A stretch of 64,000 nucleotides of DNA from Rhodobacteraceae bacterium XHP0102 (GTDB lineage: Bacteria > Pseudomonadota > Alphaproteobacteria > Rhodobacterales > Rhodobacteraceae): positions 1 through 64,000 of the forward strand of contig JAOWLD010000003.1 in assembly GCA_025751475.1 (NCBI GenBank), read 5' to 3'. The translations under genes and the position numbers were made by a program. Below, piece by piece: positions 54,340 to 63,316 of the stretch (position 1 is its first letter; each line of letters starts with the position of its first letter). A model generated the notes under the pieces. It was not told where the DNA came from. It worked only from the letters and a program-made list of their open reading frames with translations, and made no database searches.

Positions 54340-54792
54340 ATGTCGAATTTGGCAGAACCATCGGACCGTCAAGCTTGGCTGTCGACATTGGCCCAAGCCC
54401 CCGCAGATCGTTTGATTGCGCTCTGCCAATCTGCGGGCGTGACGGCAGCCCATAGCGTTTTGCGGGCGCCTGAAATTGGCACGGTCATGGTGCGCGGGCG
54501 TGCAGGCGCGGTGGGCGCTGCGTTTAATCTGGGCGAAATGACGGTCACCCGCGCGTCTGTGCGCCTCAACGAGAGCGGTGCGGTTGGTCACGGATATGTG
54601 CAGGGCCGCAGCCATGAGGCGGCGACCTATGCCGCGCTTGTTGATGCGCTGTGTCAGACCGATCAAGGGTCGGTTCTGATCGCCTCCGTGATCACCCCTT
54701 TGCGAGAAGAAAAAGCAGCGCGTGAGGGTGCGCGCGCGGCGCGCGCGGCGGGCACAAAGGTTGAATTTTTCACTATGGTTCGGGGGGAATGA
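54340..54792 (+). CDS. phnG: C-P lyase subunit PhnG
   Basis: The product has 150 residues. 'RAPEIGTVMVRGRAGAVGAAFNLGEM' and 'GYVQGRSHEAATYAAL' regions are typical of PhnG. With PhnH, I and J it forms the core complex, which with PhnI attaches triphosphate-ribose to phosphonates, displacing adenine. It overlaps phnH by 4 bp. Confidence 0.95.
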   Translation: MSNLAEPSDRQAWLSTLAQAPADRLIALCQSAGVTAAHSVLRAPEIGTVMVRGRAGAVGAAFNLGEMTVTRASVRLNESGAVGHGYVQGRSHEAATYAALVDALCQTDQGSVLIASVITPLREEKAAREGARAARAAGTKVEFFTMVRGE

Positions 54793-55388
54793 GCATGGCA
54801 CTGTCTGCGCCAAGTGTGACTGACGCGATGGGGGGCGGATTTGCCAATCCCCCGCGCGATGCGGCGATTGCCTTTCGCGCGGCCTTGGGTGTGATGGCTC
54901 GTCCTGGCTTGATCCGCGAGATCACAGGCGGGCATCCGCCGCTGCCTTTATCCCCTGCGGCGGGCAGTTTGCTGCTTGTGCTCTGTGATCCTGAGACACG
55001 GGTTTACCTCTCCCCGTCTTGCGATACAGATGCCATTCGCGCATGGCTGCGCTTTCACACGGGCGCGCCCTTGGTCTCGGCGGGTCAGGCGGATTTCGCC
55101 ATTGGCCCATGGGCGGAGTTGGCGCCAGACCTGCCACTGATGCGCAAAGGGGTGCAAGACTATCCAGACCGCTCTGTGACGCTGATTGTCGAGATGGATC
55201 ATCTCAGCCCAAAAGGCGCACGTCTGACAGGGCCAGGCATCAAGGACGAGGCATGGTTGAACCTGCCTGATATTGCGGCTTTTGCCGCGAATGCGCGCAG
55301 CTTTCCCTTGGGGTTTGATACATTTTTTACAGCGGGCGATCATGTTGCGGCCCTGCCGCGCTCTACCCGTGTTGCGGGGGTGGCCTGA
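54789..55388 (+). CDS. phnH: C-P lyase subunit PhnH
   Basis: The product has 199 residues. It begins with 'FANPPRDAAIAFRAALGVMA' and includes 'LCDPETRVYLSPSCDTDAIR' and 'LTGPGIKDEAWLNL', as in PhnH, a PLP-transferase-fold structural subunit of the core complex without catalytic Lys. It overlaps phnI by 1 bp. Confidence 0.95.
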   Translation: MSMALSAPSVTDAMGGGFANPPRDAAIAFRAALGVMARPGLIREITGGHPPLPLSPAAGSLLLVLCDPETRVYLSPSCDTDAIRAWLRFHTGAPLVSAGQADFAIGPWAELAPDLPLMRKGVQDYPDRSVTLIVEMDHLSPKGARLTGPGIKDEAWLNLPDIAAFAANARSFPLGFDTFFTAGDHVAALPRSTRVAGVA

Positions 55389-56515
55389 TGTATGTTGCGG
55401 TGAAGGGGGGCGAGCGGGCGATTGACGCGGCCCATGAATGGCTGGCCGATGAGCGGCGCGGTGCAACCGATGTGGCGGAACTGAGCATCCCGCAAATCCG
55501 CGAACAGTTGCGTTTGGCGGTCAATCGGGTGATGGCCGAAGGCTCGCTTTATGATCCTGATCTGGCGGCCTTGGCGATCAAACAGGCGCGCGGTGATATG
55601 ATTGAGGCGATTTTCCTCATCCGCGCCTATCGCACCACCTTGCCCCGTTTCGGGGTGAGCGCACCGATTGATACAGGCGCGATGCGCTGTGATCGGCGCA
55701 TTTCGGCCACGTTTAAGGATCTCCCAGGAGGCCAGATCTTGGGGCCAACCTTTGACTATACCCACCGCCTTCTGGATTTCGCGCTGATGGCCGAAGAGGG
55801 GGCGGGCGCGACACCCGCTGTGGCAGAGGCGGCTGGGGCAGCCAGGGCGGCAGGAGGGGCGGAGGCAACCGCCTTGCCCCATGTCGCGGAATATTTGGAC
55901 CGAGAGGGTCTGCTGCAGCCCGAGCCTGAGGATAACACGCCCCCCCGTGACCTGACCCGCGAGCCATTAGATTTCCCTGCGGATCGTCCCTTGAAACTTC
56001 AGGCCTTGGCGCGGGGTGATGAGGGGTTTGTGCTGTCCATGGCCTATTCCACACAGCGTGGCTATGCGCGCAACCACCCGTTCGTGGGGGAATTGCGCAT
56101 CGGGCGGGTGGCCGTATCGATGGATATCCCCGAACTGGGCTTTGCCATTGATCTGGGCGAGATCACGGTCAGCGAATGCGAAACGGTCAACCAATTCACA
56201 GGCAGCAAGACCGAGCCGCCGAAATTCACCCGTGGCTATGGTTTGGTCTTTGGCCAATCCGAACGCAAAGCGATTTCCATGGCCCTCGTGGATCGTGCCT
56301 TGCGGTGGGAGGAATTGGGCGAGGATGATGTGGGCGCGCCTGCGCAAGATGCGGAGTTCGTCCTGTCCCATTCCGACAATGTGCAAGCGACTGGGTTTCT
56401 GGAACATATCAAACTGCCCCACTATGTGGATTTCCAATCCGAATTGGAACTGATCCGCCGCCTGCGTGCCGAGGCGATGATGGCATCCACAGGTCCACAG
56501 GAGGCTGCAGAATGA
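55388..56515 (+). CDS. phnI: C-P lyase subunit PhnI
   Basis: The product has 375 residues. Start 'MYVAVKGGERAIDAAHEWLA' and 'ALARGDEGFVLSMAYSTQRG...RNHPFVGELR' match PhnI, the nucleosidase-like subunit joining the phosphonate to ATP's ribose. An Ala/Gly-rich linker near residues 140-160 looks like a low-complexity extension. It overlaps phnJ by 4 bp. Confidence 0.95.
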   Translation: MYVAVKGGERAIDAAHEWLADERRGATDVAELSIPQIREQLRLAVNRVMAEGSLYDPDLAALAIKQARGDMIEAIFLIRAYRTTLPRFGVSAPIDTGAMRCDRRISATFKDLPGGQILGPTFDYTHRLLDFALMAEEGAGATPAVAEAAGAARAAGGAEATALPHVAEYLDREGLLQPEPEDNTPPRDLTREPLDFPADRPLKLQALARGDEGFVLSMAYSTQRGYARNHPFVGELRIGRVAVSMDIPELGFAIDLGEITVSECETVNQFTGSKTEPPKFTRGYGLVFGQSERKAISMALVDRALRWEELGEDDVGAPAQDAEFVLSHSDNVQATGFLEHIKLPHYVDFQSELELIRRLRAEAMMASTGPQEAAE

Positions 56516-57345
56516 GCTACAACTTTGCCTATCTGGACGAGCAGACCAAGCGGATGATCCGCCGCGCTATCCTAAAGGGGGTGGCCATACCAGGCTATCA
56601 GGTGCCGTTTGCAAGCCGCGAGATGCCGATGCCCTATGGATGGGGGACGGGGGGTGTGCAGGTCTCCGCGGCCTGTCTGACACCTGATGATGTGTTCAAG
56701 GTGATTGACCAAGGTGCGGATGATACGACCAATGCCGTTTCCATTCGCCGTTTTTTCGAGAAAACCGCGGGCGTGGCGGTGACCGAGAAAACCGCGGAGG
56801 CCACTGTCATCCAAACGCGCCACCGCATCCCTGAAACACCGCTCTGCGCGGATCAGATTTTGGTCTATCAGGTGCCGATCCCCGAGCCGCTGCGTTTCCT
56901 TGAGCCGCGTGAAACCGAAACGCGCAAGATGCACGGGCTTGAGGAATATGGGCTGATGCACGTCAAGCTCTACGAAGATATCGCGCGCCATGGTGAGATT
57001 GCGACCGCCTATGCCTATCCCGTCAAGGTCGAAGATCGCTATGTGATGGACCCCTCCCCGATCCCGAAATTTGACAATCCCAAATTGGAAAGCCCTGCCT
57101 TGCAATTGTTTGGGGCGGGACGCGAGCAACGGATTTACGCGCTGCCACCCTTTACCAAGGTTGCGAGCCTCGATTTCGAAGATTACCCGTTTGATCCGTC
57201 TAAGGCTGCGCATCCTTGTGCGCTATGTGGGGCCGAAGACAGCTATTTGGATGAGGTGATCGTGGATGATGCAGGCGGGCGAATGTTTGTCTGTTCCGAC
57301 ACCGATTACTGCGCCAGCCGCCGCGACACAGGAGAGGCCGCATGA
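56512..57345 (+). CDS. phnJ: C-P lyase catalytic subunit PhnJ
   Basis: The product has 277 residues. The radical-SAM cluster motif C236-X2-C239-X21-C261-X5-C267 is intact; these four Cys include the three [4Fe-4S] ligands and the thiyl-radical Cys. It cleaves the carbon-phosphorus bond, releasing the alkane. All expected segments, such as 'GWGTGGVQVSAACLTPDDVF', are present. It overlaps phnK by 4 bp. Confidence 0.97.
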   Translation: MSYNFAYLDEQTKRMIRRAILKGVAIPGYQVPFASREMPMPYGWGTGGVQVSAACLTPDDVFKVIDQGADDTTNAVSIRRFFEKTAGVAVTEKTAEATVIQTRHRIPETPLCADQILVYQVPIPEPLRFLEPRETETRKMHGLEEYGLMHVKLYEDIARHGEIATAYAYPVKVEDRYVMDPSPIPKFDNPKLESPALQLFGAGREQRIYALPPFTKVASLDFEDYPFDPSKAAHPCALCGAEDSYLDEVIVDDAGGRMFVCSDTDYCASRRDTGEAA

Positions 57346-58112
57346 CCCCGCTTTTGCAAGTGCGCAACATTGAGAAACGCTACGGCGCGCGGATTGGCTG
57401 TGCGGATGTCTCGTTTGATCTCTATCCAGGTGAGGTCTTGGGGATTGTGGGCGAGTCTGGATCAGGGAAATCCACGCTGCTCAATTGCCTTGCGGGGCAT
57501 CTGGCCCCCGATCAGGGCGAAGTGATTTTTGACACCCGTGCCGATGGCCCCCGCGATGTGCGCCAAATGCCCGAGGCCGAGCGGCGGATGCTGTCGCGCA
57601 CGGATTGGGCCTTTGTGCATCAAAATCCGCGGGATGGATTGCGGATGCGGGTATCTGCGGGCGGCAATGTGGGCGAGCGGTTGATGGCGGTCGGTGCGCG
57701 CCATTATGGCGATATTCGCCAGACGGCGGGTGACTGGCTGACCAAGGTGGAAATCGACACGGCCCGCATGGATGATCGCCCTTCGGCCTTTTCGGGCGGG
57801 ATGCAGCAGCGCCTACAAATCGCGCGCAATTTGGTGACGGGGCCGCGTCTTGTCTTCATGGATGAACCCACGGGCGGCTTGGATGTCAGCGTGCAGGCGC
57901 GGCTGTTGGATTTGCTGCGCGGTCTTGTGCGCCGTATGGGCCTTTCGGCCATTATCGTCACCCATGATTTGGCTGTTGTGCGTCTGTTGGCGGATCGGCT
58001 GATGGTGATGAAATCGGGCCATGTTGTGGAAACGGGTTTGACCGATCAGGTCTTGGATGATCCGCAGCACGCCTATACGCAGCTTTTGGTATCCTCGGTT
58101 CTGCAGGTATAA
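57342..58112 (+). CDS. phnK: C-P lyase ABC-type ATPase PhnK
   Basis: The product has 256 residues of ABC fold: Walker A 'GESGSGKST', signature 'FSGGMQQRLQIARNL', Walker B 'LVFMDEPTGGLD', and an H-loop at 'IVTHDLAVV'. It binds the core complex rather than a permease. It resembles peptide-transporter ATPases, but the location fixes the call. Confidence 0.95.
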   Translation: MTPLLQVRNIEKRYGARIGCADVSFDLYPGEVLGIVGESGSGKSTLLNCLAGHLAPDQGEVIFDTRADGPRDVRQMPEAERRMLSRTDWAFVHQNPRDGLRMRVSAGGNVGERLMAVGARHYGDIRQTAGDWLTKVEIDTARMDDRPSAFSGGMQQRLQIARNLVTGPRLVFMDEPTGGLDVSVQARLLDLLRGLVRRMGLSAIIVTHDLAVVRLLADRLMVMKSGHVVETGLTDQVLDDPQHAYTQLLVSSVLQV

Positions 58113-58115
58113 GGG

Positions 58116-58805
58116 ATGGCGATGATCACAGTCACAGATTTGGGTAAATCCTTTACCTTGCACAATCAAAGCAGTGCGGTGATCCCCGTGCTGGAGGGCG
58201 CGAATTTTTCCGTAGCGGCGGGCGAATGTGTCGCCCTGACAGGGGAAAGCGGGGCAGGGAAATCCACTGTCATGCGTATCCTTTACGGAAATTATCTGGC
58301 GCAAGCGGGGCGTGTGGTGGTGAACGGGTTGGACATCACCACCGCCACCCCGCGCGAGATTTTAACCCTGCGCCGCGAGGTTTTGGGGTATGTCAGCCAA
58401 TTTTTGTGCGTGGTGCCGCGCGTGCCAACCTTGGAGGTTGTGGCGGAGCCGCTCTTGTCTCTGGGTGTGGCTGAGGACGCAGCGCGTGCGCGGGCCGTAG
58501 ATTTGCTGACACGATTGCGTATCCCTGAACGGCTGTGGCAGCTCTCTCCCACCACATTCTCAGGCGGGGAACAGCAGCGCGTCAACATCGCGCGCGGGTT
58601 TGCACATCGCTATCCCGTTCTTCTCTTGGATGAGCCAACCGCCAGCCTTGATGCCCAAAACCGCGAGACCGTTTTGACTTTGATCGAGGAGGCCAAGGCA
58701 GGCGGGGCTGCGATTGTTGGGATTTTCCATGATCTTGAGGCGCGTGACCGCGTGGCGGATCGCGCGATTGATGTCAGCGTCTTTACCCCAAGGAAGATCG
58801 CATGA
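58116..58805 (+). CDS. phnL: C-P lyase ABC-type ATPase PhnL
   Basis: The product has 229 residues; a second in-frame ATG at 58122 is possible. It has Walker A 'GESGAGKST', signature 'FSGGEQQRVNIARGF' and Walker B 'VLLLDEPTASLD'. It is a partner of PhnK in the lyase complex. It overlaps phnN by 4 bp. Confidence 0.95.
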   Translation: MAMITVTDLGKSFTLHNQSSAVIPVLEGANFSVAAGECVALTGESGAGKSTVMRILYGNYLAQAGRVVVNGLDITTATPREILTLRREVLGYVSQFLCVVPRVPTLEVVAEPLLSLGVAEDAARARAVDLLTRLRIPERLWQLSPTTFSGGEQQRVNIARGFAHRYPVLLLDEPTASLDAQNRETVLTLIEEAKAGGAAIVGIFHDLEARDRVADRAIDVSVFTPRKIA

Positions 58806-59338
58806 AGACAGGCCGCCTCATTGCGGTTGTTGGCCCCTCTGGGGTGGGCAAAGACAGTGTGATGGCAGGGCTGATGGCCCGCCATCCAGATTTGCGCGTG
58901 GCCAAACGCGTGATTACCCGCCCTAGCGATGCGGGGGGCGAGGCGTTTGATGGGGTCAGCCCAGATGAATTTGCGCGTCTGATGGGGCAGGGGGCTTTCG
59001 CGCTGTCATGGCAGGCGCATGGCCTGTCTTATGGTATTCCTGCCAAGGTGGCCGACTGGGTCGCTGCGGGTCATGATGTCATTGCCAACCTCTCGCGCAA
59101 TATATTGGCGGATGCGGCTGCGCAATTTGCGCAACTGGTGGTTCTGTCCATCACCGCAAGCCCTGCGGTTTTGGCCAGCCGCCTTGCCGCGCGCGGTCGT
59201 GAGGATGCACAGGATATCGCCGCGCGTCTGGCGCGACAGGTTCCTTTGCCCGCGGGCCTGAATATCGTGGAAATTGACAACAGCGGCACATTAGAGGCTG
59301 CCATCGCCGCCGCTGAGGCGGGATTATTCAAAGGATAA
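58802..59338 (+). CDS. phnN: Ribose 1,5-bisphosphate phosphokinase PhnN
   Basis: The product has 178 residues. The P-loop 'VGPSGVGKDSVMAGLMAR' and 'RVITRPSDAGGEAFDGVSPD' are PhnN motifs. It phosphorylates ribose-1,5-bisphosphate to PRPP in the last step of phosphonate breakdown. Confidence 0.94.
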   Translation: MKTGRLIAVVGPSGVGKDSVMAGLMARHPDLRVAKRVITRPSDAGGEAFDGVSPDEFARLMGQGAFALSWQAHGLSYGIPAKVADWVAAGHDVIANLSRNILADAAAQFAQLVVLSITASPAVLASRLAARGREDAQDIAARLARQVPLPAGLNIVEIDNSGTLEAAIAAAEAGLFKG

Positions 59339-59345
59339 AGCAATC

Positions 59346-60488
59346 ATGAGCAGCGAAGTGATTTTCGGCAATGCGCAGATCGTCACTGTGGATCGGGTCT
59401 TTGCAGGCAGCGTGATTGTGCAAGACGGGGTTATTGCGGATATCCGTGAAGGCGGCACCCTACCGCAAGGCGCGATTGATTGTGACGGCGATTACCTGAC
59501 ACCTGGTCTGGTGGAATTGCATACCGATAATCTCGAGCGGCATATGCAGCCGCGCCCTTCGGTCGATTGGCCCCATGATGCGGCCATTATCGCCCATGAT
59601 GCGGAATTGGCGGGGGCAGGGATCACCACGGTGTTTGACGCGATGCGGATCGGCTCAATCAATACAGGCAAAACCCGATACGAACGCTATGCCCGCCCTT
59701 TGGCAAGCGAGATGTTGGCGCTGCGCGATCAGGGGATGCTGAAAATCAGCCACTTCCTCCATCTGCGCGCTGAGATTTGTTCGGAAACCTTGGCCGAAGA
59801 ATTGGCTGAATTCGGGCCTGCGGATCGCGTGGGTTTGGTGAGCCTAATGGATCACACCCCAGGTCAACGTCAATTCCGTGATATCTCCAAACTCAAGGCC
59901 TATGTGATGGGCAAAAACAACCTCAGCGAGGCGGAGTGGTTAGACCATATCGCGCAACTGACCGAGATGCGCGCCACCTTCGGGGATATGCATGAAAAGG
60001 CCACCGTGGATCACGCCCGCCGTTATGGCGCACTTTTGGCCAGCCATGATGACACCACCGCCGAACAGGTGACAAAATCGGCGGGCTATGGGATCAGACT
60101 GGCTGAATTTCCCACAACGCGCGAGGCGGCAGAGGCCTGCCACAGCCATGGCATCGTGGTGATGATGGGTGCGCCCAACCTGATCCGTGGCGGGTCACAT
60201 TCGGGCAATGTTTCGGCTGCGGAATTGGCCGAAGCGGGGCTGTTGGATATTGTGTCCTCCGACTATGTGCCAGCGGCGCTTTTGCTGTCGGCCTATCGCT
60301 TGGGGCAAATGTGGAATGATCTGCCGCGCGCCATCGCGACCGTCACGGCAAACCCTGCAAACGCCGCGGGTTTGGCGGATCGGGGGCGGTTGCAGGTGGG
60401 CTTGCGCGGGGATGTTTTGCGCCTGTCTGTTCAGGGCGGCACACCGCGTTTGCGCGGGGTCTGGTCACGCGGTCTTCGCGTGGCCTGA
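59346..60488 (+). CDS. phnM: Triphosphate ribosyl phosphonate diphosphatase PhnM
   Basis: The product has 380 residues. It is an amidohydrolase-fold enzyme with 'ELHTDNLERHMQPRP' (metal His), 'FGDMHEKATVDHARRYG' and 'SSDYVPAALLLSA'. It removes pyrophosphate from the triphosphate ribosyl phosphonate before C-P cleavage. AAGGA lies upstream of the ATG. Last gene of phnGHIJKLNM. Confidence 0.95.
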   Translation: MSSEVIFGNAQIVTVDRVFAGSVIVQDGVIADIREGGTLPQGAIDCDGDYLTPGLVELHTDNLERHMQPRPSVDWPHDAAIIAHDAELAGAGITTVFDAMRIGSINTGKTRYERYARPLASEMLALRDQGMLKISHFLHLRAEICSETLAEELAEFGPADRVGLVSLMDHTPGQRQFRDISKLKAYVMGKNNLSEAEWLDHIAQLTEMRATFGDMHEKATVDHARRYGALLASHDDTTAEQVTKSAGYGIRLAEFPTTREAAEACHSHGIVVMMGAPNLIRGGSHSGNVSAAELAEAGLLDIVSSDYVPAALLLSAYRLGQMWNDLPRAIATVTANPANAAGLADRGRLQVGLRGDVLRLSVQGGTPRLRGVWSRGLRVA

Positions 60489-60508
60489 TGCGGTGCGATT
60501 TTACGAAA

Positions 60509-60537
60509 CGGTAACAATTCGGTCATGTAACTGAATC
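60509..60537 (+). promoter_or_regulatory. Candidate Pho box upstream of phnC
   Basis: Three 7-bp half-site-like units lie at 11-bp spacing: CGGTAAC (60509), CGGTCAT (60520) and CTGAATC (60531). The middle fits PhoB sites best. They lie 44 bp before the phnC ATG, in the only sizeable gap between phnM and phnC, so phnCDE likely has its own phosphate-regulated promoter. Confidence 0.5.
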
Positions 60538-60580
60538 ACTCCACAGCGATACGGCCCACAAGATTTTGTTAGGGGGCCTC

Positions 60581-61411
60581 ATGCTCGAAGTGCGCAATGT
60601 GACCCGTGTCTTTGGCACAAAGATTGCCGTTGACCGTGTCAGCTTTTCCATCGACCGTCCTGCTTTTGTTGGCATCATTGGCCGCTCTGGTGCGGGCAAG
60701 TCAACGTTTCTGCGGATGATGAACCGCCTGACTGATGCCAGCGATGGCGAGATTGTCGTCAATGGCACCAATGTTTTGGCCTTCAAAGGCGCCGATGCGC
60801 GCGCATGGCAAAGCCGCTGCGCGATGATCTTCCAGCAGTTTAATCTGGTCCCACGTCTTGATGTGGTCTCTAACGTGCTGCACGGCAAGCTGAACCATGC
60901 CTCCACCTTGGCCACGATGTTCAACCTGTGGTCCAAGGCTGATATTTCCCGCGCGATTGATATCTTGGACCGTCTGGGCATTGCCGAACAGGCGCCCAAG
61001 CGGGCCGAGGCGCTGTCAGGTGGGCAACAGCAACGTGTCGCGATTGCGCGCGCCTTGATGCAAGACCCCCAGATCATTCTGGCCGATGAACCTATCGCCA
61101 GTCTTGACCCCATGAACGCACAAATCGTGATGGATACGCTTAAGCGGATCAACACCGAAGATGGGCGCATGGTCATTGCGAACCTGCACACATTGGATAC
61201 GGCGCGCCAATATTGCGACCGCGTGATTGGGATGCGGGATGGCAAGATCGTCTTTGACGGCACGCCAGAGCAGCTGACCACAGGTGTCGCGCGCGACATC
61301 TATGGCGCGGATGAAACATTCAACGAATTCGCCACCTCCACCAAAATTGCGGGTCCGGAGGCAAAGGCGAAAAAGCGGGCAACCAATCCCGCAGTGCAAG
61401 GTCTGACCTAA
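60581..61411 (+). CDS. phnC: Phosphonate ABC transporter ATPase PhnC
   Basis: The product has 276 residues from the ATG at 60581. Walker [10 protein letters not shown] (34-42), signature '[15 protein letters not shown]', Walker B '[12 protein letters not shown]'. It powers phosphonate import with PhnD and PhnE. Confidence 0.95.
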   Translation: MLEVRNVTRVFGTKIAVDRVSFSIDRPAFVGIIGRSGAGKSTFLRMMNRLTDASDGEIVVNGTNVLAFKGADARAWQSRCAMIFQQFNLVPRLDVVSNVLHGKLNHASTLATMFNLWSKADISRAIDILDRLGIAEQAPKRAEALSGGQQQRVAIARALMQDPQIILADEPIASLDPMNAQIVMDTLKRINTEDGRMVIANLHTLDTARQYCDRVIGMRDGKIVFDGTPEQLTTGVARDIYGADETFNEFATSTKIAGPEAKAKKRATNPAVQGLT

Positions 61412-61463
61412 GGCCAAAACCCCTGTCCATCTGTTCGGACATCTCATCTCACGGAGACTTCTT

Positions 61464-62363
61464 ATGAAGAAACTTGCAACCCTTCTCGCAGTGACCACCG
61501 CATTGGCTGGCCCTGCTGCGGCACAAGAAATCACAGAATTCAACATCGGTCTCTTGGGCGGCGAAAACGCACAGGACCGTTTGGCAAACAACGAATGCTT
61601 CCGCGCTTACGTTGAAGAAGCGCTTGGTGTTCCAACACGTTTGTTCACACCTGCTGATTACAACGGCGTAATCCAAGGTTTGGTTGGCGGCACGCTTGAC
61701 TTCGCATGGTTGGGTGCCTCCGCCTATGCGGCGACATTCGTGGCCGATCCTAATGCCGTTGAGCCGATCTTGGTGAAAACGAACCTTGACGGTTCCTTCT
61801 CCTATCACTCCATCGGTTTTGCCCGCGCTGACAGCGGTGTGACTGAATTGGCGGATCTCGAAGGCAAGACTTTTGGTTTTGGCGATCCAAACTCCACTTC
61901 TGGTTTCTTGATCCCTTCGGTTGAAATCCCTCAGTTGGGCTACTCGATGGAGCCAGGCGCGTTCTTTGGTGATGTTGTGTTCACTGGTGGCCACGAGCAG
62001 ACCATCATCGCCGTGAACAACGGTGATATCGCAGCGGGCGTAACTTGGGCCGATGGTCTGGGTGAATGGGAAGACGGCTACAACTCGGGCGCGCTGCGCC
62101 GCGCGGTTGACGCTGGCCTCGTTGATATGAACGATCTGGTTGAAATCTGGCGCTCCAAGCCGATCCCAGAAGGCCCCGTTGTTCTGCGTCAGTCATTGCC
62201 TGACGATGTGAAGGCCACTGTGACCGAGCTGTTGGCAAATCTGCATGAAACCGATGAGGCCTGCGCCTATGGCGTTGCGGCAGGTGAAACCGCAGGGTTC
62301 GAGCCGATTGGCCATGATGCCTATGAGACCATCATCGCCGTGCGTTTGGCACAGGGCAACTAA
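61464..62363 (+). CDS. phnD: Phosphonate-binding periplasmic protein PhnD
   Basis: The product has 299 residues with a signal peptide cleaved after about residue 20 (...AGPAAA-Q). 'LGGENAQDRLANNECFRAYV' and 'DPNSTSGFLIPSVEI' are PhnD family segments that hold the phosphonate. Codon use is more T-rich than neighbours (GTT, GGT), as is common for highly expressed binding proteins. A strong hairpin follows. Confidence 0.95.
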   Translation: MKKLATLLAVTTALAGPAAAQEITEFNIGLLGGENAQDRLANNECFRAYVEEALGVPTRLFTPADYNGVIQGLVGGTLDFAWLGASAYAATFVADPNAVEPILVKTNLDGSFSYHSIGFARADSGVTELADLEGKTFGFGDPNSTSGFLIPSVEIPQLGYSMEPGAFFGDVVFTGGHEQTIIAVNNGDIAAGVTWADGLGEWEDGYNSGALRRAVDAGLVDMNDLVEIWRSKPIPEGPVVLRQSLPDDVKATVTELLANLHETDEACAYGVAAGETAGFEPIGHDAYETIIAVRLAQGN

Positions 62364-62392
62364 GCCGCTGCCCTTCCAAGGTGCATAAAACT

Positions 62393-62420
62393 GGGGGGCG
62401 CGCGGCCAAGCGCGCCCCCA
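62393..62420 (+). terminator. Strong intercistronic hairpin between phnD and phnE
   Basis: A 10-bp perfect GC stem (GGGGGCGCGC at 62394-62403 with GCGCGCCCCC at 62410-62419), loop GGCCAA. No T-tract follows, so it probably protects the phnD message or gives partial termination, raising binding protein over permease. Confidence 0.65.
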
Positions 62421-62439
62421 CTTTCACGAAGGATTGACG

Positions 62440-63315
62440 ATGGCCGAGACCACCACCTCCGCGATGCCGCGCGCAGACATCGAAACGGTGCGCGCAGATT
62501 ACCTGCATATGACGCAGCGCCGCCGCCTCTATTCAGGTGTGTTGATCCTGATTTTCGCGGTTCTGATGATCTCGGGCTTCAACACTGCTGATGGCCGCAA
62601 TGCGGGCGGATTCTGGGAGGGGTTGCACCGTCTGGGCGATTTCCCTGCGGATTTGATCTCGGAGGCCTATGAAAAAGCGGCCAATTTGCCTGGTCATATT
62701 TTCAACGCTTTGCCTGCTTTGATTGAGACGGTGAATATTGCCGCCGTTGCCACGATCCTTGGCTGTGCAGGGGGTGTGATCTTTTCGCTTCTGGGCACCC
62801 GTGGTTTGGCCTATTGGCCGCGTCTGATCCCCGTTTTTCGCCGTATCACAGATATTTTGCGCGCCATCCCCGAAGTGGTCGTGGCGCTGGTGCTGATCTT
62901 TATCATGGGGGGTGGACCTGTCCCTGCCATGATCGCCATCGCATTGCATACGGCAGGTGCCATGGGAAAACTGTTTTCCGAGGTGAATGAGAACACCGAT
63001 ATGAAACCAGTGGAAGGGCTACAATCGGTTGGCGCGACTTGGGGACAGCGCATCTGGCTAGGTGTCATCCCACAGGTTCTGCCCAATTACCTCAGCTATG
63101 GATTGTTGCGCTTTGAAATTAACATCCGTGCCTCAGCCATCCTTGGCTTCGTAGGCGCAGGTGGTATTGGCTATGAATTGAAAAACGCCCTGACCTTTGG
63201 GCAAGGCAAATTTGACGAGGCGGCAGCGATTTTCTTGGTCCTGTTCCTCACCATCGTTGCGGTGGATCAGCTGTCCAGCAGTTTGCGCAATTATCTGACA
63301 AAGGGGAGCTTCTGA
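62440..63315 (+). CDS. phnE: Phosphonate ABC transporter permease PhnE (first)
   Basis: The product has 291 residues from the ATG at 62440. One N-terminal helix (about 31-48) and five more in the BPD-type permease domain (about 85-285), with the EAA loop 'EVNENTDMKPVEGLQSVGAT'. It pairs with the second PhnE that follows. Confidence 0.94.
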   Translation: MAETTTSAMPRADIETVRADYLHMTQRRRLYSGVLILIFAVLMISGFNTADGRNAGGFWEGLHRLGDFPADLISEAYEKAANLPGHIFNALPALIETVNIAAVATILGCAGGVIFSLLGTRGLAYWPRLIPVFRRITDILRAIPEVVVALVLIFIMGGGPVPAMIAIALHTAGAMGKLFSEVNENTDMKPVEGLQSVGATWGQRIWLGVIPQVLPNYLSYGLLRFEINIRASAILGFVGAGGIGYELKNALTFGQGKFDEAAAIFLVLFLTIVAVDQLSSSLRNYLTKGSF

Positions 63316-63316
63316 A

